From Bacteroides sp. CAG:709 (GTDB lineage Bacteria > Bacteroidota > Bacteroidia > Bacteroidales > UBA932): a stretch of 51,905 nt of DNA. This document shows, one piece after another, positions 16,619 through 26,215 of this stretch. Both the position numbers and the translations under genes were made by a program. Under the pieces are notes generated by a model. That model saw only the letters and a program-made list of their open reading frames with translations, was not told where the DNA came from and searched no databases. The stretch lies in contig FR882194.1 in NCBI GenBank assembly GCA_000434935.1, positions 19,342 to 71,246 on the forward strand, given 5' to 3'. The first letter of the stretch is position 1. The number at the start of each line of letters is the position of its first letter.

Positions 16619-17989
16619 ATGAAAAACGGAAATTTTATTGCGGCGGCATTGGTGCTGGGAGCATTGGTTTCACCGGCATTGACACCGGCATCGGCACAGA
16701 CAGCGTTGGAGAAGAGGGCGGAGATCGAGGCTCGGTACGGGGTGAAGGACGCGGTGGTGAGGTATGACACGCGGGCGGACATGATGAAGGAGCCGTATCG
16801 TACTGGGGCTGAGTATTTTATGTATCCGATGGAACGTCCGGAGATGACGGCGGCTCCGAAAGGGTACAAGCCATTTTATATCAGCTACACGGGACGGCAC
16901 GGGGCCAGATATGCGATCAAGGATGAGGTTTATGAGAAGGTGCTGGAGCTGCTGCGCAATTCCCATGATGCCGGCAAGCTGACCGAGGCAGGGGAAGACC
17001 TGTATCGCAGATATGAGGTGTTCTATCCGAACGTGGCATACCGTGGCGGCGACCTGACCAGCAAGGGACAGGAACAGCTCCACTTCATCGCCAACACATT
17101 GTACCACAACTTCCCGGAAGTTTTCAAGGGACGCACACGCGCCGAAGTCCTTTCGACCCCGGTACCACGCGTATTGCTGACCATGGTCTGCTTCCTGGAC
17201 GAAATCCGGACACTGGACGACGACTTCGGATTCACGGTCGACACCGGGCGCAAATACCTCCCAGTGCTGGAACCTAACGGGTCGAAAAATCCATACCGCA
17301 CAGTCGTGCCGGCGACCAAGGAGTCCAAGGAATCGGCTGCCGCAATGAAGGCTTCGCGAATCGACGCAAAAGGCTTCTGCTCAAGGTATTTCAATGATGT
17401 CGACTCCCTGGAGCGAAATTATGGAATGTTCACGTTCGAAGACAATATGAGGAGCATTGTCATGGATATCCAGTGCCTGGATGACGCTTCGGCGAAGGAC
17501 AATATGCTGGACATTTTCACGCCTGAGGAGCTGTTCAATCTCTGGGAAGTGAGGAATTACAACGGCTATCTCTTCTGGGGATTCTCGCCGCTCGCGGACA
17601 ATCGCAGCGTGACCAACAATGCCGCCATCCTGAAGGACATCATGGAGAAAGCGGAGAAGAACTTCGCTTCCGGTGAAATCCAGATGGATCTGCGGTTCAC
17701 GCACGACACGGCGGTGCAGCCGCTCGTTTCATTCATGAGGCTGAACAATTTCGGCGCAGTGGTCAATGACCCTGACGAAGTGAAGAATTATTGGCGCAGC
17801 GACCAGATTCCGATGGCATCGAACCTGCAGCTGATTTTCTTCCGCAGCAAGAAGAATCCGGAAATCCTGGTCAAGGTGCTGTACAATGGTCACGAGGCCA
17901 TGTTGCCTCTCCCTGAGGCGGCTCCATCGTTCTATCCATGGAGCGCATTCAAGGATTTCTACGGGAAACTGATCAGCGAAATCAAATAA
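16619..17989 (+). CDS. secreted histidine-type acid phosphatase (MINPP/phytase-like)
   Basis: A 456-residue exported phosphatase of the histidine-acid branch. The start at 16619 gives a signal peptide ending at ASA-Q (residues 24-27); an ATG 22 codons upstream would bury it. The catalytic motif is TGRHGARY (Arg93, His94, Arg97) and the proton-donor motif RFTHDTAV lies about 270 residues later, with HD rather than the HAE of animal MINPPs. Related Bacteroides enzymes hydrolyse inositol polyphosphates. It probably releases phosphate from phytate or sugar phosphates in the periplasm or outer membrane. Its stop overlaps the convergent nitroreductase stop by 8 bp. Confidence 0.88.
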   Translation: MKNGNFIAAALVLGALVSPALTPASAQTALEKRAEIEARYGVKDAVVRYDTRADMMKEPYRTGAEYFMYPMERPEMTAAPKGYKPFYISYTGRHGARYAIKDEVYEKVLELLRNSHDAGKLTEAGEDLYRRYEVFYPNVAYRGGDLTSKGQEQLHFIANTLYHNFPEVFKGRTRAEVLSTPVPRVLLTMVCFLDEIRTLDDDFGFTVDTGRKYLPVLEPNGSKNPYRTVVPATKESKESAAAMKASRIDAKGFCSRYFNDVDSLERNYGMFTFEDNMRSIVMDIQCLDDASAKDNMLDIFTPEELFNLWEVRNYNGYLFWGFSPLADNRSVTNNAAILKDIMEKAEKNFASGEIQMDLRFTHDTAVQPLVSFMRLNNFGAVVNDPDEVKNYWRSDQIPMASNLQLIFFRSKKNPEILVKVLYNGHEAMLPLPEAAPSFYPWSAFKDFYGKLISEIK

Positions 17990-18602
17990 GAATATCATCA
18001 AGACGGAGTTTCGGCACATAGTGAACTCCGCCTTTTGTGTATGGTGTAAGATCCGAAGAGTCCTCTACCGGCTTGAGGAACACGCTTTCCGCGGCCTTGC
18101 CGATACAGAGCACCACAAGCGGTTCATTGGCTTCATCCTTGAAGAGATTCCGGATAAGTCCCCTGTCTATATTGCCTTTAATCAGACAGTTAAGCCCAAG
18201 TTCAACGGCTTTCAGAGCCATGCTCTGCAGGGAAATTCCGAGGTCGATGTCGATGTACCTGTCTTCCGGAATGGCAGTATAGATGACAATGAATGCTGTC
18301 GCCGATTCGGACCGCGCAGGTTCACGGAAAAGGATTTCGCGCAACAGAGGGACGTCATCGCCGAGAACAAGCCGGTAACGCAGAGCCTGACGGTTCATTG
18401 CCGAAGCGATTTTCGTATTCACTTCGACAATGGACCTCAACTGCTCCGCCATGACGTGTGCATCCTGCTTGTAACGCCTCACGGTGCGGTTCTTGACCAA
18501 TAACGTGTTCAATGAAGGCGTGCCATGTCTCACCGGACTCTTCTTCGCAGCGCCTGCACCGAACACCTCTTCATATCGCTTTTCCAAATAATTGTCTGCC
18601 AT
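17982..18602 (-). CDS. nitroreductase family protein
   Basis: A 206-residue FMN-dependent nitroreductase-fold protein when started at 18602 (MADNYLEKRYEEVFG). Typical segments are KNRTVRRYKQ near the N-terminus, which contacts FMN phosphate, the helix around DLGISLQSMALKAVELGLNCL, and LVVLCIGKAAE near the C-terminus. It should reduce quinones or nitro compounds with NAD(P)H in the cytoplasm; the real substrate is unknown. An ATG eight codons upstream is possible but adds Cys-containing residues unlike the family. It lies 32 bp downstream of the EEP gene on the same strand and overlaps the convergent phosphatase. Confidence 0.88.
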   Translation of the reverse strand: MADNYLEKRYEEVFGAGAAKKSPVRHGTPSLNTLLVKNRTVRRYKQDAHVMAEQLRSIVEVNTKIASAMNRQALRYRLVLGDDVPLLREILFREPARSESATAFIVIYTAIPEDRYIDIDLGISLQSMALKAVELGLNCLIKGNIDRGLIRNLFKDEANEPLVVLCIGKAAESVFLKPVEDSSDLTPYTKGGVHYVPKLRLDDILI

Positions 18603-18634
18603 ATCTACAATGCAATTTATGCACAAAGATACAG

Positions 18635-19588
18635 CTAAAACTTAATATTGACGATTATCGGATAATGATCTGACGGGTAACAGAACTTGGTCACGCCGCG
18701 CGGGTCACGGCACGACGTCGGATATCCGTCATGGACAATCTCGGCTGAACGCACCTTCCGGAAAAGAGGCTCCGTCATGTAGATGAAGTCAATTCGCCTT
18801 CCGGAGAACGTACTCTTCTGGAAATCACCAGGATGCAGACGTTCCACGATATCTATGTAAGGAGTGTTTCCACTTACGTAATCATGCACCAGGAACGCCT
18901 TGTTATCCTCATCGAAACCGTAAATGCTGTTATCCGCACAGGAAACGGCATTGAAATCCCCAAGCATCATCCAATACTGGGAAGCCGCATCCGGAACCGT
19001 ACCGATGGTCTGGTCGCAAATGTACTTCATTTCCTTCGCACGGAACACGTCACCCTCCTGTTTCTTGCCGCTTTCTGCTTGATTTTCAGCCTTGTAAGCA
19101 TACCTCTGAGGCCACGTGTGCAGCGTGACAATGTTTATCTCCTTGCCGCCGACTTCCACCTGAGCCCAACCGGCTCCATGCACCACGATGATATCATCCC
19201 CGTTTCCGTTCACCCTCTTCACGATACGTACCGGGTACTTGGAAGTGATTACCTGTGGAAACGTGTCGCGCTTGCCGCAGACGAGCACATATTGATGTCC
19301 GTAACGCCTCGCAAGGAAATCCCAGTTCCATGGAAGATAAAACTCGTCGTACTCCGTCATCTTCACATTGGTGCCGGTACGATAACGCGATTCCGCCTCG
19401 CACCACACGCAGATATCCGGGTCCTGCGACTTCACATACTCCACGAAATTGTCATAATTGTTCTCCTGGTCGGCCCACATCCCGTTCTGGATGTTCCAAT
19501 AGAGAACTTTCAGGTCTCGCCCCGAAGCCGGAAGCGCCAGCATCAGGACGAGGACCGAAAAGATAAAGGTCAATGATTTTCTTTTCAT
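18635..19588 (-). CDS. secreted endonuclease/exonuclease/phosphatase (EEP) family protein
   Basis: A 317-residue exported phosphoesterase. The signal peptide is MKRKSLTFIFSVLVLMLALP followed by ASG. Fold motifs in order are WNIQNGM (Asn32), VWCEAES (Glu64), MLGDFNAVS near 211, RIDFIYMT near 270 and the catalytic PSDHYPI (Asp307, His308). The family cleaves phosphodiester or phosphomonoester bonds in nucleic acids, lipids or sugar phosphates with a divalent metal. Its start overlaps the stop of the DUF4886 lipoprotein by 4 bp, so it is the last gene of the first glycan locus and probably acts on products of its neighbours. Confidence 0.88.
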   Translation of the reverse strand: MKRKSLTFIFSVLVLMLALPASGRDLKVLYWNIQNGMWADQENNYDNFVEYVKSQDPDICVWCEAESRYRTGTNVKMTEYDEFYLPWNWDFLARRYGHQYVLVCGKRDTFPQVITSKYPVRIVKRVNGNGDDIIVVHGAGWAQVEVGGKEINIVTLHTWPQRYAYKAENQAESGKKQEGDVFRAKEMKYICDQTIGTVPDAASQYWMMLGDFNAVSCADNSIYGFDEDNKAFLVHDYVSGNTPYIDIVERLHPGDFQKSTFSGRRIDFIYMTEPLFRKVRSAEIVHDGYPTSCRDPRGVTKFCYPSDHYPIIVNIKF

Positions 19589-22500
19589 TTCATATCAGTT
19601 ACTGCATACGGCGTTTCGAGCGCATACCTGGCCGCCTGGAGCGCAATCGGTGCATTGGCATCCGTAACAGGCGTAGTATATGAGCCGTCGCTCGTATCGG
19701 AAACATTAAATCTGTAAGCATTGCCATCCAGCTTCACATTGTCGAAAGACGGAGAAATCAGTTTCTCGAACATCATGCAGGCAGCGGCATAGCGGCTGAT
19801 GCCATAATCCATGTGATAGCCGTCACGAGTCAGGCACATGGAGTTGTTCAGCGAAGAAGTCCTCAGATTCTGCAGGCATGTACCCGTAGCGATGACATCC
19901 TTGAACGGAACATCCGCCATTAGTTTCTTCGTCATGGAAACGATGACATTGTACATCTCCTCCGTGGTCGTGAAATTCTTCTGACCCCGATCCGCAGTGG
20001 CAATCTTGTTCATATTGTGATAAGCCTGGGACATGATGAAGTAGAAATCAGGAGTCTTCTCCGGGCAGTCAGCCTTCACCTTGTCCACAAGTCCCTGGAC
20101 AGCAGCCTTCTGGCTCGCAGTCCAATCCCATGCCACAGCACGTCCGGTATGCTCCTGGATCGTCACGATGTCCCACTTGTCGCTCGAAACGATCTCATGC
20201 AGGCTATGCCCTGTGACATCCGTCCACGTAGTCGCACCGTTCTCGCATCTGTAGCAATGATAATCTACGGAAGTCGTGTAACCGTTCGTGTACTCGAAAA
20301 TTCGACGGCCGCCGTAATACATGTGATAAAGCTTGATATCCTTGATGCCGGCAGCGGCAAGCATTCCAGGAAGATGCTCCACGGCATCCTTGGTAAAGCT
20401 GTTGCCGATGAAGAGAATCTTCAGTTTAGCATTGGACTCGGCAGGCAGTTCAGCATCTTTCGTACCGATAAGGTAGGTGATGTCGGTCAATGTCGATTTG
20501 CTCGCACCCTGTTTGCCGAGATAATTCTCCTTGGTTTCATCAGTGTACTCGTCTTCGACACCATCGCCGCCATTGTAAGTTCCTACAGTGCCTCCGGCAA
20601 TGCAGTTGCTCCAAGATGCCAGACCATTGTTATATCCCCAGAAAAGACCGCGATACTGACTGTCAGTCTGCACCTTGCCATAGTTCGCACAACGGCTGAA
20701 CTCGCAGTTGTTCGCAAGATTGGCAATGCCGCCGGTCCTGGCGCTTGAAGTGGAAATGATGTCGCCATAGTTGATACAGCCGGTAAGCGAAGACACGTAG
20801 GCCACATTGCAGACAATATTGGCAATACGTCCCTTGTCCGGTCCGGGACAGGTATTGAACTGATTTCCACGGTTCACGCAGTTCACCAGTTTCGTCCTGC
20901 GGTTGGCAGCTGCGCAAATACCTGCTGTACGGCAAGTTGCAGATGTCATGTTACCCGCATTGGTACAGTCGGAGACCGTAATGAAATGCTGTGTGTCGAC
21001 TGTCGCCGTACCGAATCCGAGGATGCCGGCGATGTGGAAAGATCCGGCACCACCCTGATCATTGCCATCCGAGTTTTCCGCTACGATTTCGCCGAAATTA
21101 TCCACACTGTCGATGATGATGTCCTGGTTCTCTGTAAAGGCGTAACCTACCAGCGACATGAACTGCGCCTTGTTCTTTACGCCAGTCTTGCTGCGGAATG
21201 TCATCGGCGCATAGCTGTGCACGTCGCGGACAGTACCGTCGTAAACCAGTCCGGCAATCACGCCATGTGATGTCTCTATACCCGGAGCCTCCACCAGAAG
21301 CGAGCATGTGGATTCGAAAGTGAAGTTCTCCACCACTGCTCCCGGTCCGATGACACCGAACAATCCGAACGTGCCGCCTTTCGTAGCTACAGTGCTGTGC
21401 ATCTTGAAGTTGCGGATCTTGTAACCCTGTCCGTTGAACTTCCCGGTAAACATCGGTCCGGTGACTGTAAGCACATTCTTGCTGTTTACGAACGTCGCGT
21501 TTCCGATAGGAGTCCAATCCTTGACGGATGACATGTCGATGTCATTGAGCAGGTTGATTCCGCCTGCCTCATCCTGCCACTTCTCCAGGGATTCACCGGC
21601 ATTGACAGCGGCAGCGAAATCCATGAAGTCCTGCGCGGACGCGATACCCTTGGTCAGGACCTCACCCGCGAAGACATTGCCCGTAGTTACGGCCGGCTGG
21701 GTCTTGGCGGCGAAGAAAATATGATCGGAGTAATTCTCGGCCGTAATGGCAACGACCTTGCTTTCATCAGAATAAGGACCGATCTTGCCGCCGACCTTAT
21801 TGTTCGTGACGGTGCAGGTCTTGTTGTTCGTGTTGGCTACGATTATGGCAATGAACTTCTTCAGCGGATCGGCAGCATTGAAAATGTCGGAACGTACAGT
21901 TCCATAGTTTTCGCAGCCATCCACCACGCAAGACTTGTCATTGGTCTGGCCGACGATGCCGGCAGCATAGCCCTGAGTGGTATTTCCGGCTACGGCAAAT
22001 GTCACATTACCCTTGTTCACGCAGTTGATTGCGGAAGTCTGGATGTTCAATGCTGACACGATACCTGCCACACGGGTGTTGGATGCCTTCGTGTCGGTAT
22101 TGGTAATTTCACCATAGTTCTTGCAGCCCTCCACGGTCGCGTTCTTGTTCAACGTCGCCACAACTCCCGCATTACGGGAAGCCTGCACATTCATTGCACC
22201 GTAGTTGTCGCAAGACTTGACCATCGTCCGCAGAGCAGTAGATGCTGATTCAGCGAAGCCGACGACTCCTCCGATGGAGAATGCGGTGCCGCCGTTCTTG
22301 CTGTTGGTCTTGTTGACGGACTTGAACGCGCCGAAATTGGTACAATTCACAACCTGAGCGACGATTTCGCCTGCCGAATAGACGGAACCGGCCACGCCGC
22401 CGAACCTCTGGCCGATATTTTCCGCACCGCCCGAGATGTCGAACGAAGCCAGTGAAGAACAATGGTCTATGGTGGAGTTTACCGCGGCACCTGCCACAGC

Positions 22501-23748
22501 TCCGCCGCAAGTCATTGTAGCAGAAGAAGATGTAAGGGTAGACCCCTCGCCGATGTTCACATCCTTCACGGTCGCGCCGGAAATGACGCCGAACAGACCG
22601 CATGTCGTTCCGGCAGGGGCATCAGCAGGCACGGCCATCTTCAATCCCTTGATAGTGTGGTTCTTGCCGTAGAAAGTGCCCTTGAATGCAGCACCGCTTA
22701 CCGACGTGCCCGAGAAAGTTCCGTTTCCTATAGGAGTCCAGTTGCTTACGGATGACATGTCGATGTCCTTCTCCAGGTAAACCTCCATGTTTTCCGTACC
22801 GTCCTGGGCATTGACGCCCTTGGCGAAGTTCATGAGGTCTTCCGCCGTACTTATGAGAATCTTGGTCTCTTTGGCCTTGTCGAAGAAAATCGGGCGCAGC
22901 ACCGTCACCTTGTCCAGGTCGGTCGCCATCAGGATGAGATGTCCCGACTCGAAAGTGCTTCCGAATGACACGGACACTTCCTTCGCCGTCTTGTCCAGAG
23001 ACGCCGTCACGGATTTCGCTTCCGCAATCGCCACAATCGCACCGTCAGCCTTGCTTCCGGTGACGTCATACCCGATTTTGAGGACCTGCCCGAGATTCGA
23101 AATCGTCAGGTTCAATGCTGATGACACGCTGAGGTTCAATGAGTTCTGCACAGGAATCGTAAGCGCGGTCCCGTTTCCGAGAGTTACCGAAAGATTACCT
23201 TCGGCATCCGTGGCAATGCTCTTGAATATGGCAGAGTTGCCGTCTTTGGCCTCAACGGGAGCCCCGTTTTCATTGAGAATGCGCTCTCCGTCCACAGTCC
23301 AGAAACCCTGCTCATCCACTGAAATGACCGGAGTCTTTCCGGCTGCCGGAACAGGCTTGCCGTCCACGGTGATGTCCGTGGTTTCGCCACCGGTGGTGAC
23401 AGTCCAGTAATACAGTCCGTTCTCATCCTTGCGGACTCCGATTACAGGGACATTTATCATCTGGTCCATGGCAGCGAGCACCATGGTCTTGCTCTCATTC
23501 TTGCTGTCAAGATAAGTCAGCACGTAGCTACCGTCACTGTTCTTCTCGACGGAAGTCACGACATTGCCGGAGGTGAGAAGTCCGAGGGACTCCACCTGAC
23601 CGTTCGCCTCATCAATCCTTGACTGAAGCGCCTCAATCCTTTCTTTCACGGCATCCAGCCTGCTGTCCAGCCCACTGTCGTCGAACGAGCAGGAAACGGC
23701 GCAGACCGCCATGATAAAGGTAAGCAATATGTAAGTTATACGTTTCAT
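19585..23748 (-). CDS. DUF4988 stalk + GLUG repeats + DUF4886 (SGNH-like) surface lipoprotein
   Basis: A 1387-residue lipoprotein. The start at 23748 gives the signal MKRITYILLTFIMAVCAVSC with acylated Cys20; an in-frame ATG 40 codons upstream overlaps the preceding gene and lacks a signal. Residues 25-58 are a coiled coil (LDSRLDAVKERIEALQSRI), followed by a DUF4988-type domain (also the N-terminal domain of PL29 lyases) to about 170. From about 300 to 1100 there are repeated GLUG-like units with recurring GGIVG and C-x-N-x-G motifs. Residues 1107-1387 are DUF4886, an SGNH-hydrolase-like domain with FIGNSF (Ser1117) and DGYHMD (Asp1309, His1312). Likely a surface esterase on a long stalk, removing acyl groups from a glycan. 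Confidence 0.88.
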   Translation of the reverse strand: MKRITYILLTFIMAVCAVSCSFDDSGLDSRLDAVKERIEALQSRIDEANGQVESLGLLTSGNVVTSVEKNSDGSYVLTYLDSKNESKTMVLAAMDQMINVPVIGVRKDENGLYYWTVTTGGETTDITVDGKPVPAAGKTPVISVDEQGFWTVDGERILNENGAPVEAKDGNSAIFKSIATDAEGNLSVTLGNGTALTIPVQNSLNLSVSSALNLTISNLGQVLKIGYDVTGSKADGAIVAIAEAKSVTASLDKTAKEVSVSFGSTFESGHLILMATDLDKVTVLRPIFFDKAKETKILISTAEDLMNFAKGVNAQDGTENMEVYLEKDIDMSSVSNWTPIGNGTFSGTSVSGAAFKGTFYGKNHTIKGLKMAVPADAPAGTTCGLFGVISGATVKDVNIGEGSTLTSSSATMTCGGAVAGAAVNSTIDHCSSLASFDISGGAENIGQRFGGVAGSVYSAGEIVAQVVNCTNFGAFKSVNKTNSKNGGTAFSIGGVVGFAESASTALRTMVKSCDNYGAMNVQASRNAGVVATLNKNATVEGCKNYGEITNTDTKASNTRVAGIVSALNIQTSAINCVNKGNVTFAVAGNTTQGYAAGIVGQTNDKSCVVDGCENYGTVRSDIFNAADPLKKFIAIIVANTNNKTCTVTNNKVGGKIGPYSDESKVVAITAENYSDHIFFAAKTQPAVTTGNVFAGEVLTKGIASAQDFMDFAAAVNAGESLEKWQDEAGGINLLNDIDMSSVKDWTPIGNATFVNSKNVLTVTGPMFTGKFNGQGYKIRNFKMHSTVATKGGTFGLFGVIGPGAVVENFTFESTCSLLVEAPGIETSHGVIAGLVYDGTVRDVHSYAPMTFRSKTGVKNKAQFMSLVGYAFTENQDIIIDSVDNFGEIVAENSDGNDQGGAGSFHIAGILGFGTATVDTQHFITVSDCTNAGNMTSATCRTAGICAAANRRTKLVNCVNRGNQFNTCPGPDKGRIANIVCNVAYVSSLTGCINYGDIISTSSARTGGIANLANNCEFSRCANYGKVQTDSQYRGLFWGYNNGLASWSNCIAGGTVGTYNGGDGVEDEYTDETKENYLGKQGASKSTLTDITYLIGTKDAELPAESNAKLKILFIGNSFTKDAVEHLPGMLAAAGIKDIKLYHMYYGGRRIFEYTNGYTTSVDYHCYRCENGATTWTDVTGHSLHEIVSSDKWDIVTIQEHTGRAVAWDWTASQKAAVQGLVDKVKADCPEKTPDFYFIMSQAYHNMNKIATADRGQKNFTTTEEMYNVIVSMTKKLMADVPFKDVIATGTCLQNLRTSSLNNSMCLTRDGYHMDYGISRYAAACMMFEKLISPSFDNVKLDGNAYRFNVSDTSDGSYTTPVTDANAPIALQAARYALETPYAVTDMK

Positions 23749-23758
23749 TGTCTTCAAA

Positions 23759-26209
23759 TTATTGGTTGTCAGCAGCATTGAAATACTTGGAATTCTGGTA
23801 TCCGTAAGCATTGTAGACGGTAGCGTCCGGAGCCTGTTCAGGCTTGTCCTTGTATTCAGCCCATTCACCTACTTTTCCGCCACGTGTGCAGCCGGTAATC
23901 TTTATGTTGCAGTAACCTGCTGCCCAGCCCGGACCGTCTCCGCCGCTGTGGTCTTCATTCTGTGGGGTTATCTTGCTGAGGATTATACCGGTATTGGCAC
24001 ATCCTGCAATGATGCCGCCCTTGAAATGTCCTACAAAACCGCCCACACGGCATCCCGTATGCGAGAAGATGTTTCCGTTGTTCGTGCAGGATTCCACGGA
24101 GACATCCGCAGCCTCCGAGCCGCCGATGATGCCGCCCATTCTCTTGGCATTGGAATAACCTTCATGGTCGAGATAGTTGTCTTCGAGCAGTCCGTTGTTG
24201 ACGCACTTGCTGACAGTCACCTTGTTGCCGGCCTTTGCCGATCCGTAGATTGACGCAAGGATACCGCCGCCACGTCCGTTAGGACCTGTGATATGGGCAT
24301 TGTTGGTACAGTTGATGAACTGGCTGCCGGTGCCTTGCTTCACATAGGCCATGATACCTGCCACCTGCAGTCCCGTTCCGCCAGCCTGCGCATTGGCAAC
24401 CTTGGACTTGACGAGAATATCGCCGTCGTTCACCACAGCATTGTCCTTGGTCTTGCCGCCGACGGTAACATTGAAACCGCTGCCGACGATTCCGGCGAGG
24501 CTGGTCGGCATCGCCTGAGGACATTCGCCTTCGAGGATGATGCTGACATTGTTCGTCACGTTCGCGATAGTCGTGTTCTCGGCATATCCGACGACGCCTG
24601 CGACTGAAGGTGTGATGTCAGGGGTTCCGGTCAATGTGATGGCATCGCCTTCGGCACCGATGACGAGGTTGCTGATCTTGGCACCGTCGGCAGCTCCGAA
24701 GAGGCCGTAAACATTGTTCTTGCTCATGTCGCAAGTCCAGCTTATTCCGGTGATACTGTGGCCTTTGCCGTTGAATTTACCGGTAAATGCATTGCTGAAT
24801 TCATATGTAGGGGCACCTGAGCCTACGCCTGTCGCGCTTCCAATCGGCGTCCACTCGATGCCTGTCAGGTCAATGTCCGCGAGCAGGCAGACTTCCCCGT
24901 CAGCATTCTCCCAGCGGGAGGTGGATGCGCCGGCATTGACGCTTCTGACGAATTCCATGAAGGTGCCGACATCGGCAATGCCCTTGTCCTCCGACGGGGT
25001 GTCGCCACCACCGCCTCCGATCACTACAGGAGACTGCTTCACCACGATGGCGGTAGATACGTCGTACAGGCTGTTTTTCAATATGATACGACCTTCGCGC
25101 GGGGTATTGGTCTTGCTCTCGAAATACTCGGCCACGAAATTGAATTCCGATGTGGTCAATGCCTTGGTTCCCACTACTTTGAGCCACGAAGCGCTTTCAG
25201 TGGCCACTGACGGTTCCACGTCGATGTTGTGGGAAACCCTGATGGTGAACGGCGTCATGTCGCCTCCAAGGTTGATGACAGGCTCGCCCATCGGGGTAAT
25301 CAGTTCATTGTTCTTGATATAGCTTTCAAAATCAATGACGGTCTTGCCATAGGTGAAGAACAGCGGTTTGTAGACCACCTCGTCCCCTGCCGTCACCATG
25401 ATGACGGTATTGCCTTCTTCAGCGCCGTTCTCCATGGTCACGGAGATTCTTTTCAGGCTTTCGCTGACCTCCACATTCACATTATAGGCTGTAAGATAGT
25501 CTACCACAGCATCTTTCGCGAGTGTTCCGGTCAGGGTGTAGTTCACCGTCACGGCAGTACCGTAATCCTCTATGGCGAGGAACGACGGTGTGGAGAACGT
25601 GATGCCGAGGGCTTCCCTGTATGTAACCTGGAAGCTGCTCCCGTCGGTCAATGTGAACACTGCCAGACCTGTCTCCGCGTCGATTTCCACGGATTTGAAC
25701 AGGCTGTTCGTAGTGTCGCTCGCCAGCACGCCCGTGCTCTTGCCGTTCACCGTCCAGACACCGTTCTTGTCAATGCCTACTTCCGGGGCTGATGTGGCAA
25801 CCGGCATCTTGTTGCCGTCTTTTCCGAGAATCCACTCCCATGAAGCGCCATTGTCTTTGGTAATGCGCCAGTACATTGTCCCGCCGTCTTCCGCTACTCC
25901 GATCATAGGAGCCTTGCTCAGGTCGGAAGCCTTGGCCAGCGTGACGGTCTTCTTCTCGCCGCCGGCTGTCTTGTAAGTGATTACGTAGTTCCCCTTCTCG
26001 TCGGTTCCCACACGTGAGATGAAATTGCCGGAGGTGAAATCGGAAACGGACTTGAGCTGCGTCTCCAGATCTCCCGCCTTCTGTTCCAATGCAGCAATCT
26101 GCTGTTCAAGCTCCGTAATGCTGCCCTCGATTTCCGAAGAATCGTAGGAGCAAGATCCCAGAACGGCAGCCGCCAGGAACATTGACAATATTATATTTAT
26201 CTTTTTCAT
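23759..26209 (-). CDS. DUF4988 stalk + BACON + GLUG-repeat surface lipoprotein
   Basis: An 816-residue lipoprotein with lipobox LGSC (Cys20). A coiled coil covers about 27-55 (ITELEQQIAALEQKAGDLETQL), then the DUF4988-type domain to about 165. Residues 315-395 form a BACON-like domain (EPSVATESASWLKVVG, later REGRIILKNS). A glycine/acidic linker GGGGGDTPSED leads to GLUG-type repeats from about 410 to 790 with NNVYGLFGAADGAKISNLVIG, VAGVVGYAENT and several C-x-N-x-G turns. There is no catalytic motif. It is probably a surface glycan-binding or adhesive component, occupying the place SusE/F proteins hold in other loci. Confidence 0.85.
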   Translation of the reverse strand: MKKINIILSMFLAAAVLGSCSYDSSEIEGSITELEQQIAALEQKAGDLETQLKSVSDFTSGNFISRVGTDEKGNYVITYKTAGGEKKTVTLAKASDLSKAPMIGVAEDGGTMYWRITKDNGASWEWILGKDGNKMPVATSAPEVGIDKNGVWTVNGKSTGVLASDTTNSLFKSVEIDAETGLAVFTLTDGSSFQVTYREALGITFSTPSFLAIEDYGTAVTVNYTLTGTLAKDAVVDYLTAYNVNVEVSESLKRISVTMENGAEEGNTVIMVTAGDEVVYKPLFFTYGKTVIDFESYIKNNELITPMGEPVINLGGDMTPFTIRVSHNIDVEPSVATESASWLKVVGTKALTTSEFNFVAEYFESKTNTPREGRIILKNSLYDVSTAIVVKQSPVVIGGGGGDTPSEDKGIADVGTFMEFVRSVNAGASTSRWENADGEVCLLADIDLTGIEWTPIGSATGVGSGAPTYEFSNAFTGKFNGKGHSITGISWTCDMSKNNVYGLFGAADGAKISNLVIGAEGDAITLTGTPDITPSVAGVVGYAENTTIANVTNNVSIILEGECPQAMPTSLAGIVGSGFNVTVGGKTKDNAVVNDGDILVKSKVANAQAGGTGLQVAGIMAYVKQGTGSQFINCTNNAHITGPNGRGGGILASIYGSAKAGNKVTVSKCVNNGLLEDNYLDHEGYSNAKRMGGIIGGSEAADVSVESCTNNGNIFSHTGCRVGGFVGHFKGGIIAGCANTGIILSKITPQNEDHSGGDGPGWAAGYCNIKITGCTRGGKVGEWAEYKDKPEQAPDATVYNAYGYQNSKYFNAADNQ

Positions 26210-26215
26210 ATCGTC

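Noticed and set aside
18635..19588. EEP protein as a DNA-repair exonuclease III
   Set aside because: It has a signal peptide and overlaps a glycan-locus gene, so an exported phosphoesterase role fits better.
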